Shown here: piece by piece, positions 18,183-25,608 of the stretch
Layout: each line of letters opens with the position of its first letter
Position numbering within the stretch: the first letter of the stretch is position 1
Origin: Hungatella hathewayi
GTDB taxonomy: Bacteria; Bacillota; Clostridia; Lachnospirales; Lachnospiraceae
Length of the DNA stretch: 64,000 bases
Direction: 5' to 3'
NCBI GenBank assembly: GCA_025149285.1
Contig: CP102274.1
Location: 1,999,501-2,063,500, forward strand
The notes under the pieces: generated by a model
Seen by the model: only the letters and a program-made list of their open reading frames with translations
Told to the model about the DNA's origin: nothing
Databases searched by the model: none
Program-made: the position numbers and the translations under genes

Positions 18183-18266
18183 TGGGACAGGCCGGAGTCA
18201 TACATATTCGTTCCGGTTTTCCATCTGCAGAATTTGACATAGCCAAATAACAAGGAGGACAAGATA

Positions 18267-19277
18267 ATGGCTTTATTTGAATCATATGAGAGACGTATCA
18301 AACAGATCAATGAAGTATTAAACAGCTACGGAATTGCTTCTATTGAAGAAGCTGAGAAGATTACAAAAGATGCTGGTTTAGATGTATATAAGCAGGTAGA
18401 ATCCATCCAGCCAATCTGCTTCGAGAATGCGAAGTGGGCCTATACTGTTGGCGCAGCCATCGCAATCAAGAAGGGATGCCGTAAGGCAGCAGATGCAGCA
18501 GCAGCAATCGGTGAAGGACTTCAGTCCTTCTGTATCCCGGGTTCCGTTGCTGATCAGCGTAAGGTTGGTTTAGGCCATGGAAACTTAGGCAAGATGTTAC
18601 TGGAAGAAGCGACCGACTGCTTCTGCTTCTTAGCAGGACACGAGTCCTTCGCAGCAGCAGAGGGCGCGATCGGTATCGCAGAGAAGGCCAACAAGGTTCG
18701 TCAGAAACCATTAAGAGTTATCTTAAACGGTTTGGGAAAAGATGCCGCTCAGGTTATCTCCAGAATTAACGGCTTTACTTATGTAGAGACTGAGATGGAT
18801 TACTACACAGGCGAAGTAAAAGAACTGTGGAGAAAGTCCTACTCTGAAGGCTTAAGAGCAAAAGTTAACTGCTACGGTTCCAATGACGTAACAGAAGGCG
18901 TTGCAATCATGTGGAAGGAAGGCGTTGACGTTTCCATTACCGGTAACTCCACCAACCCGACCAGATTCCAGCATCCGGTTGCAGGTACCTATAAGAAGGA
19001 ATGTAATGAGAAGGGCAAGAAGTACTTCTCCGTAGCTTCCGGCGGTGGTACAGGACGTACACTTCACCCGGACAACATGGCAGCAGGTCCTGCTTCCTAC
19101 GGTATGACAGATACTATGGGACGTATGCACTCTGACGCACAGTTCGCAGGTTCTTCCTCTGTTCCGGCTCACGTAGAGATGATGGGTCTGATCGGTGCAG
19201 GCAATAACCCGATGGTTGGTATGACGGTTGCGGTTGCGGTTAGCATCGAAGAAGCTGCTAAGGCTGGGAAGTTCTAA
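18267..19277 (+). CDS. GGGtGRT protein
   Basis: A 336-aa protein recognised by its name-giving motif GGGTGRT at residues 259-265 (SVASGGGTGRTLHPDNMAAG). It is Gly/Ala-rich with no signal peptide or membrane helix, so it is cytosolic. AAGGAGG precedes ATG. Codon use is as biased as in the upstream scaffold gene, so it is probably abundant. The biochemical role is undescribed as far as I know; constant pairing with a cysteine scaffold suggests metal or Fe-S handling. A diverged copy of its last 12 codons recurs at 20085-20123. Confidence 0.8.
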   Translation: MALFESYERRIKQINEVLNSYGIASIEEAEKITKDAGLDVYKQVESIQPICFENAKWAYTVGAAIAIKKGCRKAADAAAAIGEGLQSFCIPGSVADQRKVGLGHGNLGKMLLEEATDCFCFLAGHESFAAAEGAIGIAEKANKVRQKPLRVILNGLGKDAAQVISRINGFTYVETEMDYYTGEVKELWRKSYSEGLRAKVNCYGSNDVTEGVAIMWKEGVDVSITGNSTNPTRFQHPVAGTYKKECNEKGKKYFSVASGGGTGRTLHPDNMAAGPASYGMTDTMGRMHSDAQFAGSSSVPAHVEMMGLIGAGNNPMVGMTVAVAVSIEEAAKAGKF

Positions 19278-19302
19278 ATAATTGCATATATAGTATTTTA
19301 AT

Positions 19303-19340
19303 ACCGCACTAGCCATTCATGGTTAGTGCGGTGTTTGATA
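19303..19340 (+). terminator. Terminator behind the GGGtGRT gene
   Basis: ACCGCACTAGCC pairs with GGTTAGTGCGGT (one G-U pair) around ATTCAT, followed by a short T stretch. Confidence 0.7.
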
Positions 19341-19481
19341 CAGGGGATTTCTTTAATTTTCACAGTTGGTGAAACTTTTTAAATTCTGTGCTATACTATT
19401 ACAAAGAAGACAACTGAATAATTTTATATAGCGGAAATTACAATAAGTGTTGGTATATATTATTTAATTAGGGGGGAAAAG

Positions 19482-19988
19482 ATGAGTGTTAGATTAGTTA
19501 AATATTCTTATAGATTCGCAGAACAAGTATTCAATGGTAGACTGAATTTAAAAACTGAAATGGAAGAAGTTATTTTAGAAGCCTGTAAAGATCTAACAAT
19601 ATTGAGCAGACCTAATTTAAATAAAATACTTGATGAATTATTTGTTGCTAAAGGCTGGCAACGTCAGGCTCCTGTATTTTCAAGTGAAGAAGCTGCGTAT
19701 GCAAAAATGGATTTTTTAAAGGATAGAATTGGTGTTGAAGTACAATTTGGGCATGCCTCATTTATTGGAATTGATTTATTGAAAATGCAGATTGCTTCAT
19801 ATTCAAATTTAGACAATATAGATTTTGGTGTATATATAGTTACAACTAATAAAATGCAAAAATACTTAAAAAGTAATTATAGGTTAAAGTGGGACGGAAG
19901 TTTATCTTATGAAAAAGTAATTAAGTATTTACCACATATAAAAAGTGCAATTCAAGTACCTATTTACGTTATTGGAATTGATATCTAA
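19482..19988 (+). CDS. BglII/BstYI-type restriction endonuclease, orphan
   Basis: A 168-aa protein with the active-site layout of BglII: Asp77, then Glu86 nine residues on, then Gln88 in KMDFLKDRIGVEVQFG. BglII uses Asp84, Glu93 and Gln95 with the same spacing and the same unusual Gln in place of Lys. This is followed by GIDLLKMQIASYSNLDNIDF, a helix typical of the family. It is shorter than BglII (223 aa). The gene is strongly AT-rich compared with all neighbours, a sign of recent transfer. No methyltransferase gene lies near it. GGGGGG precedes the ATG. Confidence 0.75.
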   Translation: MSVRLVKYSYRFAEQVFNGRLNLKTEMEEVILEACKDLTILSRPNLNKILDELFVAKGWQRQAPVFSSEEAAYAKMDFLKDRIGVEVQFGHASFIGIDLLKMQIASYSNLDNIDFGVYIVTTNKMQKYLKSNYRLKWDGSLSYEKVIKYLPHIKSAIQVPIYVIGIDI

Positions 19989-20084
19989 AATGAATTCTAT
20001 ATAGCTGTGAACTTCTATCAGTAATGCACAATTGCACACTCATAGTGCACAAACACCCCACCCCTGGTAAACCAGCCTTTCATC

Positions 20085-20123
20085 GTTTCAATTGAGGAAG
20101 CGGCGAAGACTGGGAAGTTCTAA
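20085..20123 (+). pseudogene. Remnant of a GGGtGRT gene 3' end
   Basis: Reads VSIEEAAKTGKF and stop, eleven of twelve residues identical to the end of the intact gene 850 bases upstream, while the codons differ at six positions. Upstream of it the similarity ends abruptly. Confidence 0.7.
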
Positions 20124-20227
20124 GCAAAGTCAGATAAAGCAGATAACAAACTATTGATATTTTTACTTTTGGCATAGGATAGTGTTAACAGAGAAATGAA
20201 ACTATGTGTATTGCGGCAAAAAGAGTT

Positions 20228-20264
20228 CCCCCAGAAAGCGGTATTTTTCTGAGGGATTTTTTAT
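20228..20264 (+). terminator. Rho-independent terminator
   Basis: CCCCCAGAAA pairs with TTTCTGAGGG (one mismatch), followed by ATTTTTTAT. It lies just past the duplicated gene end and was probably the original terminator of the GGGtGRT transcript. Confidence 0.75.
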
Positions 20265-20350
20265 AAGGTGAAATAACCCAGCCTGACGGTTGTTCCTATT
20301 TTTAGCTCAAATATTTTTGTGTAACAGGATCATGCTTTTTAGATACAAAA

Positions 20351-20377
20351 AAACCTCCCTGATATTCAGGAAGGTTT
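20351..20377 (-). terminator. Terminator of the tRNA-Glu transcript
   Basis: On the minus strand AACCTTCCTGA pairs with TCAGGGAGGTT around ATA and runs into seven Ts. Confidence 0.85.
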
Positions 20378-20380
20378 TCA

Positions 20381-20452
20381 TGACCTATCCGGGAATCGAA
20401 CCCGGGTTTCCGCCGTGAGAGGGCGGCGTCTTAGCCGCTTGACCAATAGGCC
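20381..20452 (-). tRNA. tRNA-Glu (anticodon CTC)
   Basis: A 72-base cloverleaf on the minus strand. The acceptor pairs GGCCTAT with ATAGGTC, the discriminator is A, and the T arm contains GGTTCGAATCC. The anticodon arm is CCGCC-CTCTCAC-GGCGG, giving CTC (reads GAG). No CCA is encoded. Confidence 0.95.
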
Positions 20453-20547
20453 GTATCTGTCATTTCTGACAGCTTCCTAATAATACCATAGGAAGTTGAA
20501 TTTGTCCAGATAAATTTGAAAAAAAATTAAAAAAATTTTCGACCTCT

Positions 20548-20697
20548 GTTTTCACTAAAGATTAAACTGCAAAAGCAATGAGAAAATACCCCATAAATTA
20601 GGTTGAGCCGGCAAGGTGACATTCCGTCAACCCCGCCGACTTAGTGGAAACATATGTAGGAAGCGCTCTGACTGCTTAATTCGATTTCCTATGTTTA
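20548..20697 (-). ncRNA. Candidate structured small RNA upstream of tRNA-Glu
   Basis: On the minus strand a closing helix pairs complement of 20640-20651 with complement of 20548-20559 (11 of 12 pairs). Inside it, a 14-pair hairpin spans 20607-20640 around a GGAAU loop. Several of its pairs are G-U on the minus strand but A-C on the plus strand, so the minus strand is the RNA. A further hairpin (AGGAA/TTCCTA) covers 20657-20693, and U-rich sequence follows the 3' side. The long rod with internal bulges recalls 6S RNA, but I cannot identify it. Confidence 0.45.
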
Positions 20698-20857
20698 TAA
20701 TATTATCATACTGGAAAAATGTAACATAAATTTGACCGCAGCGTAAAAAGATTATGAAATTTATTAAGGCTTTCTAACGAATTATGAAGTTTGTTCTTTT
20801 TTTGCATAAAACAGGAGGCAGTGGCTTGAAAGCTGTAAAAAACATTATAAAAAAGTA

Positions 20858-20888
20858 TTGACTATCACGTATGGTGATAGTGTAAAGT
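20858..20888 (+). promoter_or_regulatory. MerR-type promoter with operator
   Basis: TTGACT (20858-20863) and TAAAGT (20883-20888) are 19 bases apart, the long spacer typical of MerR-controlled promoters. The spacer holds a perfect dyad ACTATCAC-GTATG-GTGATAGT at 20861-20881. It directly precedes a MerR-family gene, so autoregulation is expected. Confidence 0.8.
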
Positions 20889-20971
20889 GATAATCAGAGA
20901 TGAGGTCATCGATTCTTTTCGTGCCGGCAGAGGGAAACGCAGACTAAACTCAACAGGGAAGGAAGGTGAGA

Positions 20972-21841
20972 ATGATGATGACTGTCAAACAGGTTTCCGT
21001 ATTAACGGGGGTCAGTGTTCGGACACTCCAGTTTTATGATGAGATCGGATTATTGAAACCGACGCAGATGACGGAATCCGGATACAGACTGTATGATGAA
21101 AGTGCACTGGAAGTACTGCAGCAGATTCTGTTTTTTAAGGAACTGGATTTTACACTGAAGGAAATCAAAGTGATTATGGAAAATCCGCAATTTGATAAGA
21201 AGGCAGCATTTGAAAAGCAGAAGGAGTTAATCCGGCTGAAACGAGACCGATTGAATGGTCTTTTGGAGTTACTCGATAAATTAATTCATGGAGAAACGTG
21301 TATGGACTTTAAAAAGTTTGATATGAGCGAATATTTTCAGGCTTTAGGTGAATTTAAAGCGACGCATACGGCGGAGATTATCAGGCGGCTCGGAAGTATG
21401 GAGCAGTTTGATGAATTATTTGGTGATCTTCAGTCGCAAGAGGTAGAGATTGCAGAGGCAGCGGTCAGACAGTATGGCAGTATTGAGAATTTTACAAAAG
21501 CAATGAAGGAAAATTTTCAAAACTATCTCTCCGAGGGGCCGGTTATCTCAGAAAATGAAGTAGATGGAATTATGGAAAAAACGGAACTGCTGACGAAACG
21601 GCTTACAGCAGATTTAACCAGAGATCCCTCATCTGCGGAAGTACAGGCAGCCGTAAGCGAACTGATTGCTTTTTGTGAAGAAAGTAATAGAGGAATCGAC
21701 ATGGGAGAAAATTACTGGTTACTTACGGCAGAGGCTTATCAGTCCAATCCCGTGTATCTGGAAGTGAACGATCGAAAATATGGAGAAGGCGCATCAAAAT
21801 TCATCGGAAGTGCAATTAAAGAGTATTTAGACAGGAAATAG
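20972..21841 (+). CDS. MerR family regulator with TipAS ligand-binding domain
   Basis: A 289-aa activator. Residues 1-70 form the MerR winged helix (VKQVSVLTGVSVRTLQFYDE, ESGYRLYDESALEVLQQI). A helical dimer region follows to about 120. The C-terminal part of about 140-285 is of the TipAS type, which in TipAL binds thiopeptides and other hydrophobic drugs. ATG 20972 follows GGAAGG. The 19-base promoter spacer with a perfect dyad upstream is a matching operator. No second target gene is close by. Confidence 0.85.
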   Translation: MMMTVKQVSVLTGVSVRTLQFYDEIGLLKPTQMTESGYRLYDESALEVLQQILFFKELDFTLKEIKVIMENPQFDKKAAFEKQKELIRLKRDRLNGLLELLDKLIHGETCMDFKKFDMSEYFQALGEFKATHTAEIIRRLGSMEQFDELFGDLQSQEVEIAEAAVRQYGSIENFTKAMKENFQNYLSEGPVISENEVDGIMEKTELLTKRLTADLTRDPSSAEVQAAVSELIAFCEESNRGIDMGENYWLLTAEAYQSNPVYLEVNDRKYGEGASKFIGSAIKEYLDRK

Positions 21842-21878
21842 AGTTGATGAGCCTTAAAACAGAGTGAATGTTAGTCCC

Positions 21879-21921
21879 AATGCCATCTTCGCAGAAGCTT
21901 TCAACCTGCGGAGGTGGCATT
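21879..21921 (+). terminator. Hairpin behind the merR-type gene
   Basis: ATGCCATCTTCGCAG pairs with CTGCGGAGGTGGCAT, with two G-U pairs in the plus-strand RNA. No T-run follows, so termination is uncertain. Confidence 0.5.
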
Positions 21922-22011
21922 TGCTGCGTATTTATTGTTCACGGCCAACGCTGCGTATTTGCGGCAGAAAACAACTTTCCTTGCAAGATAGGAAAAATTA
22001 TCATTTCATGT

Positions 22012-22200
22012 TATAATTTTTTGTAAATGCATACAGACTGCTGTAATCAGGAGCGGCAAAGTATGGAGATAGAATTTGCCATTACTGCGGTTTCATCATA
22101 GAAGAAAGAGAGGCGCAGGCGAAGCTCTGACGAATCTGGACAGATTCACGGGAGTACTAAAGAAATAGAGCCTCAGAAGTAACTGCATAAGCAGGAAGAG
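22012..22200 (+). other. Long leader of the M42 peptidase gene, possibly structured
   Basis: An extended -10 (TGTTATAAT, TATAAT at 22012-22017) implies a leader of about 200 bases before the gene. It contains GAGGC (22110-22114) able to pair with GCCTC (22170-22174), enclosing GAATCT-GGAC-AGATTC (22132-22147), then CTGC-ATAA-GCAG (22183-22194). It does not match a riboswitch consensus I know. The rest of 21842-22224 shows nothing else. Confidence 0.3.
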
Positions 22201-22224
22201 AAATACAGAAAAAGGAGAAGTAAC

Positions 22225-23373
22225 ATGGTTGATTTAAGGATTCTGGAAGAACTGTCCAATGCATTTGGACCCAGTGGTTTTGAAGAAGATGTGGTCAGGG
22301 TAGTAAAAAAATATTGCGGCGGGCTGGCTGTGAGAAAGGATTCGATGCACAATGTATACACAGAGATGACGCCATCGCCTCTGACTGCTGTAAGCCGGGG
22401 AAATTGTGGGATTTACAGGAATGATGAGATACCATCGGACAGACGTCCTGTGTTGATGTTGGATGCCCATCTCGATGAATGCGGATTTATGATCCAGTCC
22501 ATTATGGAAAATGGTCTTATGAGCATTGTAACACTTGGCGGCTTCCATCTTACCAGTCTCCCGGCCCACTCGGTGATCGTGAGAACGGAAGAGGGGAAAC
22601 TGCACAGAGGGATTACTACTTCGAAACCCGTTCACTTCCTGACACCGGAGCAGAAGGCGGATAACAGTCTGAAGATTGAAGACATACTGATTGATGTGGG
22701 AGCATGCAGCAGGGAAGAGGTACTGACTGTATATGGAATTCGTCCGGGTGATCCTGTTGTTCCGGATGTGACGTATGAGTATCATGAAGAAAATGGTATC
22801 TGTTTTGGAAAAGCTTTTGATAACCGGCTGGGATGTTTTTGTATTATCGAGACCATGAAGGCACTTATGGCAGAGGAAGAAAGACTGGCAGCCAGAGTCG
22901 TGGGGGCGTTTGCCGCGCAGGAAGAGGTGGGAACCAGAGGGGCCACAGTGACTGCTCAGCAGGTGAAGCCCGATCTTGCGATTGTGTTTGAGGGGTCACC
23001 CGCCGATGATCCTTATGTTCAGCTGGGGACAGCACAGGGAGTAATGAGGGGCGGTGTTCAGATCCGTCATCTGGACAACAGCTACATCTCCAATCCTGAA
23101 TTCATCAGGTATGCCCATGAGACAGGGAAAAAATTCGGAATTCCATACCAGGATGCCGTTCGAAGAGGCGGCAGTACAAACGCAGGTAAGATTAGCCTGA
23201 CCGGCCAGGCTGTTCCGGTTCTTGTGCTGGGGATTCCGTCCCGATATGTGCACAGCCATTATAATTTCTGCGCAAAATCAGATATTGAAGCGGCTGTGTC
23301 CATGGCGGTGGAGGTGATCCGAGGACTGAATGCGGAAACTGTGAAGCGGATTTTCAGGCAGGATCTGGTCTGA
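22225..23373 (+). CDS. M42 family metallopeptidase
   Basis: A 382-aa cytosolic aminopeptidase of the M42 (glutamyl/tetrahedral aminopeptidase, FrvX-like) family. Metal-binding and catalytic segments are visible: MLDAHLDECGFM, AFDNRLGC, AFAAQEEVGTRGA, IVFEGSPADD, and the C-terminal RRGGSTNAG and SRYVHSHYNF. AAAGGAG precedes ATG. These enzymes form dodecamers that trim short peptides. It stands alone with a long leader. Confidence 0.88.
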   Translation: MVDLRILEELSNAFGPSGFEEDVVRVVKKYCGGLAVRKDSMHNVYTEMTPSPLTAVSRGNCGIYRNDEIPSDRRPVLMLDAHLDECGFMIQSIMENGLMSIVTLGGFHLTSLPAHSVIVRTEEGKLHRGITTSKPVHFLTPEQKADNSLKIEDILIDVGACSREEVLTVYGIRPGDPVVPDVTYEYHEENGICFGKAFDNRLGCFCIIETMKALMAEEERLAARVVGAFAAQEEVGTRGATVTAQQVKPDLAIVFEGSPADDPYVQLGTAQGVMRGGVQIRHLDNSYISNPEFIRYAHETGKKFGIPYQDAVRRGGSTNAGKISLTGQAVPVLVLGIPSRYVHSHYNFCAKSDIEAAVSMAVEVIRGLNAETVKRIFRQDLV

Positions 23374-23529
23374 CCGAAAGGTGGGGCGAGCGTATCCGGG
23401 CAGGCGAAATGTACGCTGTGAGCGGAGAAACCTGTGTCAAACGATTGGATTTTGTGTCAAAGAAACGGGATTTTGGGCAGTGGGAGTCGTTTATTTTTCA
23501 CAGCTTTTCATGAGGGTGTGAGAAAATAC

Positions 23530-23700
23530 TTGTCAATGCTTTTCTGATAGAATATAATATCAAGGAAAGAGCTGTTGCAGAAATCGCTTAAGATGCATGC
23601 AACAGCCTTTCATCTTCATTTGCAATTTTTGTTTTTTATTGAAGGAATGCGGGAATGCTAAAGAGAAAGCGGCTTATGTCCGTTTTTTTCATTTCCGGCA
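23530..23700 (+). promoter_or_regulatory. guaA promoter and structured leader
   Basis: TTGTCA (23530-23535) and TATAAT (23553-23558) with a 17-base spacer give a strong promoter. The ~175-base leader starts with AAAG-A-GCTGTTGCA pairing to TGCAACAGC-CTTT (23566-23610) and U-rich sequence. A second stem then pairs GAATGC.GGGAATG with CATTTCC.GGCATTC (about 23644-23703) and contains a T7 run. It could be an attenuator, but it is not a purine riboswitch by motif. Confidence 0.45.
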
Positions 23701-23739
23701 TTCGTGATACTGTACATGATTATAATAGGAGGAATACCC

Positions 23740-25281
23740 GTGGAAAGAGAAATGATTATTGTTCTGGATTTCGGTGGTCAGTATAACCAGCTGATTGCCA
23801 GACGAGTCAGAGAATGCAATGTTTACTGTGAGGTTCATCCATACACACTGGGACTGGATAAGATCAGGGAAATGAATCCGAAGGGAATCATTTTTACCGG
23901 AGGTCCCAACAGTGTATATAAGGAGGATTCCCCGCATTGTGAAAAAGAAATCTTTGAGATGGGAATTCCGATCCTTGGAATCTGCTATGGTTCTCAGTTG
24001 ATGGCTTATATGCTGGGGGGAAGCGTTGCGACGGCTCCTGTCAGCGAGTATGGAAAGACGGAAGTGGATGCAGAGGCGGACAGCCGGATTCTCGATTCCG
24101 TGAGCCCAAAAACGATCTGCTGGATGAGCCATACCGATTATATAGAAAAAGCTCCGGAAGGCTTCAGGGTAACTGCTCACACACCGGTCTGCCCGGTGGC
24201 AGGCATGGAATGCGAGGAGCGCGGCCTCTATGCGGTTCAGTTCCATCCGGAGGTTATGCATACACAGGAAGGCATGAAGATGCTGTCCAATTTTGTATAC
24301 AATGTCTGTAAATGTTCAGGAGACTGGAAGATGGATTCCTTCGTGGAGTCTTCCATCAAATCAATCCGCGAAAAAGTCGGCAGCGGAAAGGTACTCTGTG
24401 CTCTGTCCGGCGGTGTGGACTCTTCTGTAGCAGCCGTTATGCTGGCGAAAGCGGTTGGAAAACAGCTGACCTGCGTATTTGTGGATCACGGTCTTCTTCG
24501 CAAGGATGAAGGCGATGAGGTGGAGGCTGTTTTTGGCCCCAATGGTCCTTATGATTTGAACTTTATCCGTGTCAATGCCCAGGAGCGTTTCTATGAGAAA
24601 CTGAAGGGGGCTGAGGAGCCGGAGCAGAAGCGCAAGATCATTGGTGAAGAGTTTATCCGTGTTTTTGAAGACGAGGCAAAAAAGATCGGTGCCGTGGATT
24701 ATTTCGTACAGGGGACCATATACCCGGATGTGATTGAATCCGGTCTTGGAAAGTCGGCTGTGATCAAGTCTCACCATAACGTGGGCGGACTTCCGGAGCA
24801 TGTGGATTTCAAGGAGATCATCGAGCCGCTGCGCCTTTTGTTTAAGGATGAGGTAAGAAAGGCCGGTCTGGAGCTTGGAATTCCGGAGTATTTAGTTTAC
24901 CGCCAGCCGTTCCCGGGCCCGGGCCTGGGCGTGCGCATCATCGGTGAGATCACACCGGATAAGGTGAGAATCGTGCAGGAAGCCGATGCGATCTACCGTG
25001 AGGAGATTGCAAAAGCCGGAGTCGATAAGGGACTTGGCCAGTACTTTGCAGCGCTGACGAATATGCGGTCGGTTGGATGTATGGGTGACGAGAGGACATA
25101 TGATTATGCGGTTGCACTGAGAGCTGTGCTTACATCTGATTTTATGACTGCGGAGTCGGCAGAACTTCCGTGGGAAGTCCTGGGAACTGTGACCAGGAGG
25201 ATTGTTAATGAGGTGAAGGGCGTGAACCGGGTGTTGTATGATTGTACGGGGAAGCCGCCGGCTACGATTGAATTTGAGTAA
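23740..25281 (+). CDS. guaA: GMP synthase (glutamine-hydrolysing)
   Basis: Converts XMP to GMP with ATP and glutamine. GTG at 23740 is taken as the start because AGGAGG lies seven bases upstream; this gives 513 aa, the normal length. The class I amidotransferase domain has the nucleophile in GICYGSQLM and His/Glu in FHPEV. The ATP-pyrophosphatase domain begins at [11 protein letters not shown]. The C-terminal dimer domain ends with the usual [10 protein letters not shown] purine permease controlled by a guanine riboswitch occurs 22 kb downstream. Confidence 0.97.
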   Translation: MEREMIIVLDFGGQYNQLIARRVRECNVYCEVHPYTLGLDKIREMNPKGIIFTGGPNSVYKEDSPHCEKEIFEMGIPILGICYGSQLMAYMLGGSVATAPVSEYGKTEVDAEADSRILDSVSPKTICWMSHTDYIEKAPEGFRVTAHTPVCPVAGMECEERGLYAVQFHPEVMHTQEGMKMLSNFVYNVCKCSGDWKMDSFVESSIKSIREKVGSGKVLCALSGGVDSSVAAVMLAKAVGKQLTCVFVDHGLLRKDEGDEVEAVFGPNGPYDLNFIRVNAQERFYEKLKGAEEPEQKRKIIGEEFIRVFEDEAKKIGAVDYFVQGTIYPDVIESGLGKSAVIKSHHNVGGLPEHVDFKEIIEPLRLLFKDEVRKAGLELGIPEYLVYRQPFPGPGLGVRIIGEITPDKVRIVQEADAIYREEIAKAGVDKGLGQYFAALTNMRSVGCMGDERTYDYAVALRAVLTSDFMTAESAELPWEVLGTVTRRIVNEVKGVNRVLYDCTGKPPATIEFE

Positions 25282-25287
25282 ATAGAT

Positions 25288-25335
25288 AAATCGCTATAAA
25301 GCTAGAGTTTATCAGCTTTGTAGCGATTTTTATTT
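25288..25335. terminator. guaA terminator
   Basis: AAATCGCTATAAAGCT pairs with AGCTTTGTAGCGATTT (one G-U), followed by TTATTTTG. The A-rich left side makes it work in both directions. Confidence 0.85.
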
Positions 25336-25380
25336 TGTGAATAAGTACGATTTGGGTACAGATATTTATTTTCTGGTATT

Positions 25381-25557
25381 ATGTTTGAAAAACTTATGTA
25401 TTTGGTAAAGGAACTGGTGGGCAGATACGCTAAAGAGAATCAGGCATCCGGCCATGTTATGGAAAAGCTGGGATTTCAGTACTGCAGAGAAATCCCTTAA
25501 GAGGCGAACGAGGGGAAACACCGTTACGATGGGGCAGAGTGCAGGCTTAAGTTCTGA
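25381..25557 (+). pseudogene. GNAT acetyltransferase relic
   Basis: Reads ...KENQASGHVMEKLGFQYCREIP, the conserved C-terminal segment of GNAT acetyltransferases (NxAS.RVMEKLGF). It then meets an in-frame TAA at 25498-25500 and continues in the same frame with HRYDGAECRLKF to a TGA. The N-terminal ~100 residues with the acetyl-CoA loop are missing. It is therefore a decayed fragment. Confidence 0.65.
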
Positions 25558-25608
25558 CATGAAAAGGTATAGATGACATGAGAGGCGGTGAATAACCGCC
25601 TCATTGCC

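Larger units (their letters stand above)
19264..20123 (+). mobile_element. Putative insertion cassette bounded by 14-bp repeats, carrying a restriction endonuclease
   Basis: CTGGGAAGTTCTAA, the 3' end and stop codon of the GGGtGRT gene, occurs at 19264-19277 and again at 20110-20123. The second copy is preceded by codons for VSIEEAAKTGKF, matching the true gene end VSIEEAAKAGKF but with different synonymous codons. The ~830 bases between are AT-rich and hold the endonuclease gene. This resembles integration at the 3' end of a gene with restoration of the reading frame, or homologous exchange with a diverged strain. No integrase is present. Confidence 0.5.

Noticed and set aside
20548..20697. 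Firm naming as 6S RNA
   Set aside because: Overall shape fits, but I could not match conserved sequence blocks, so it stays a candidate RNA.
22100..22200. Lysine riboswitch before the M42 peptidase
   Set aside because: Only an AGAGGCGC-like start is present; the other conserved lysine-aptamer segments are missing.
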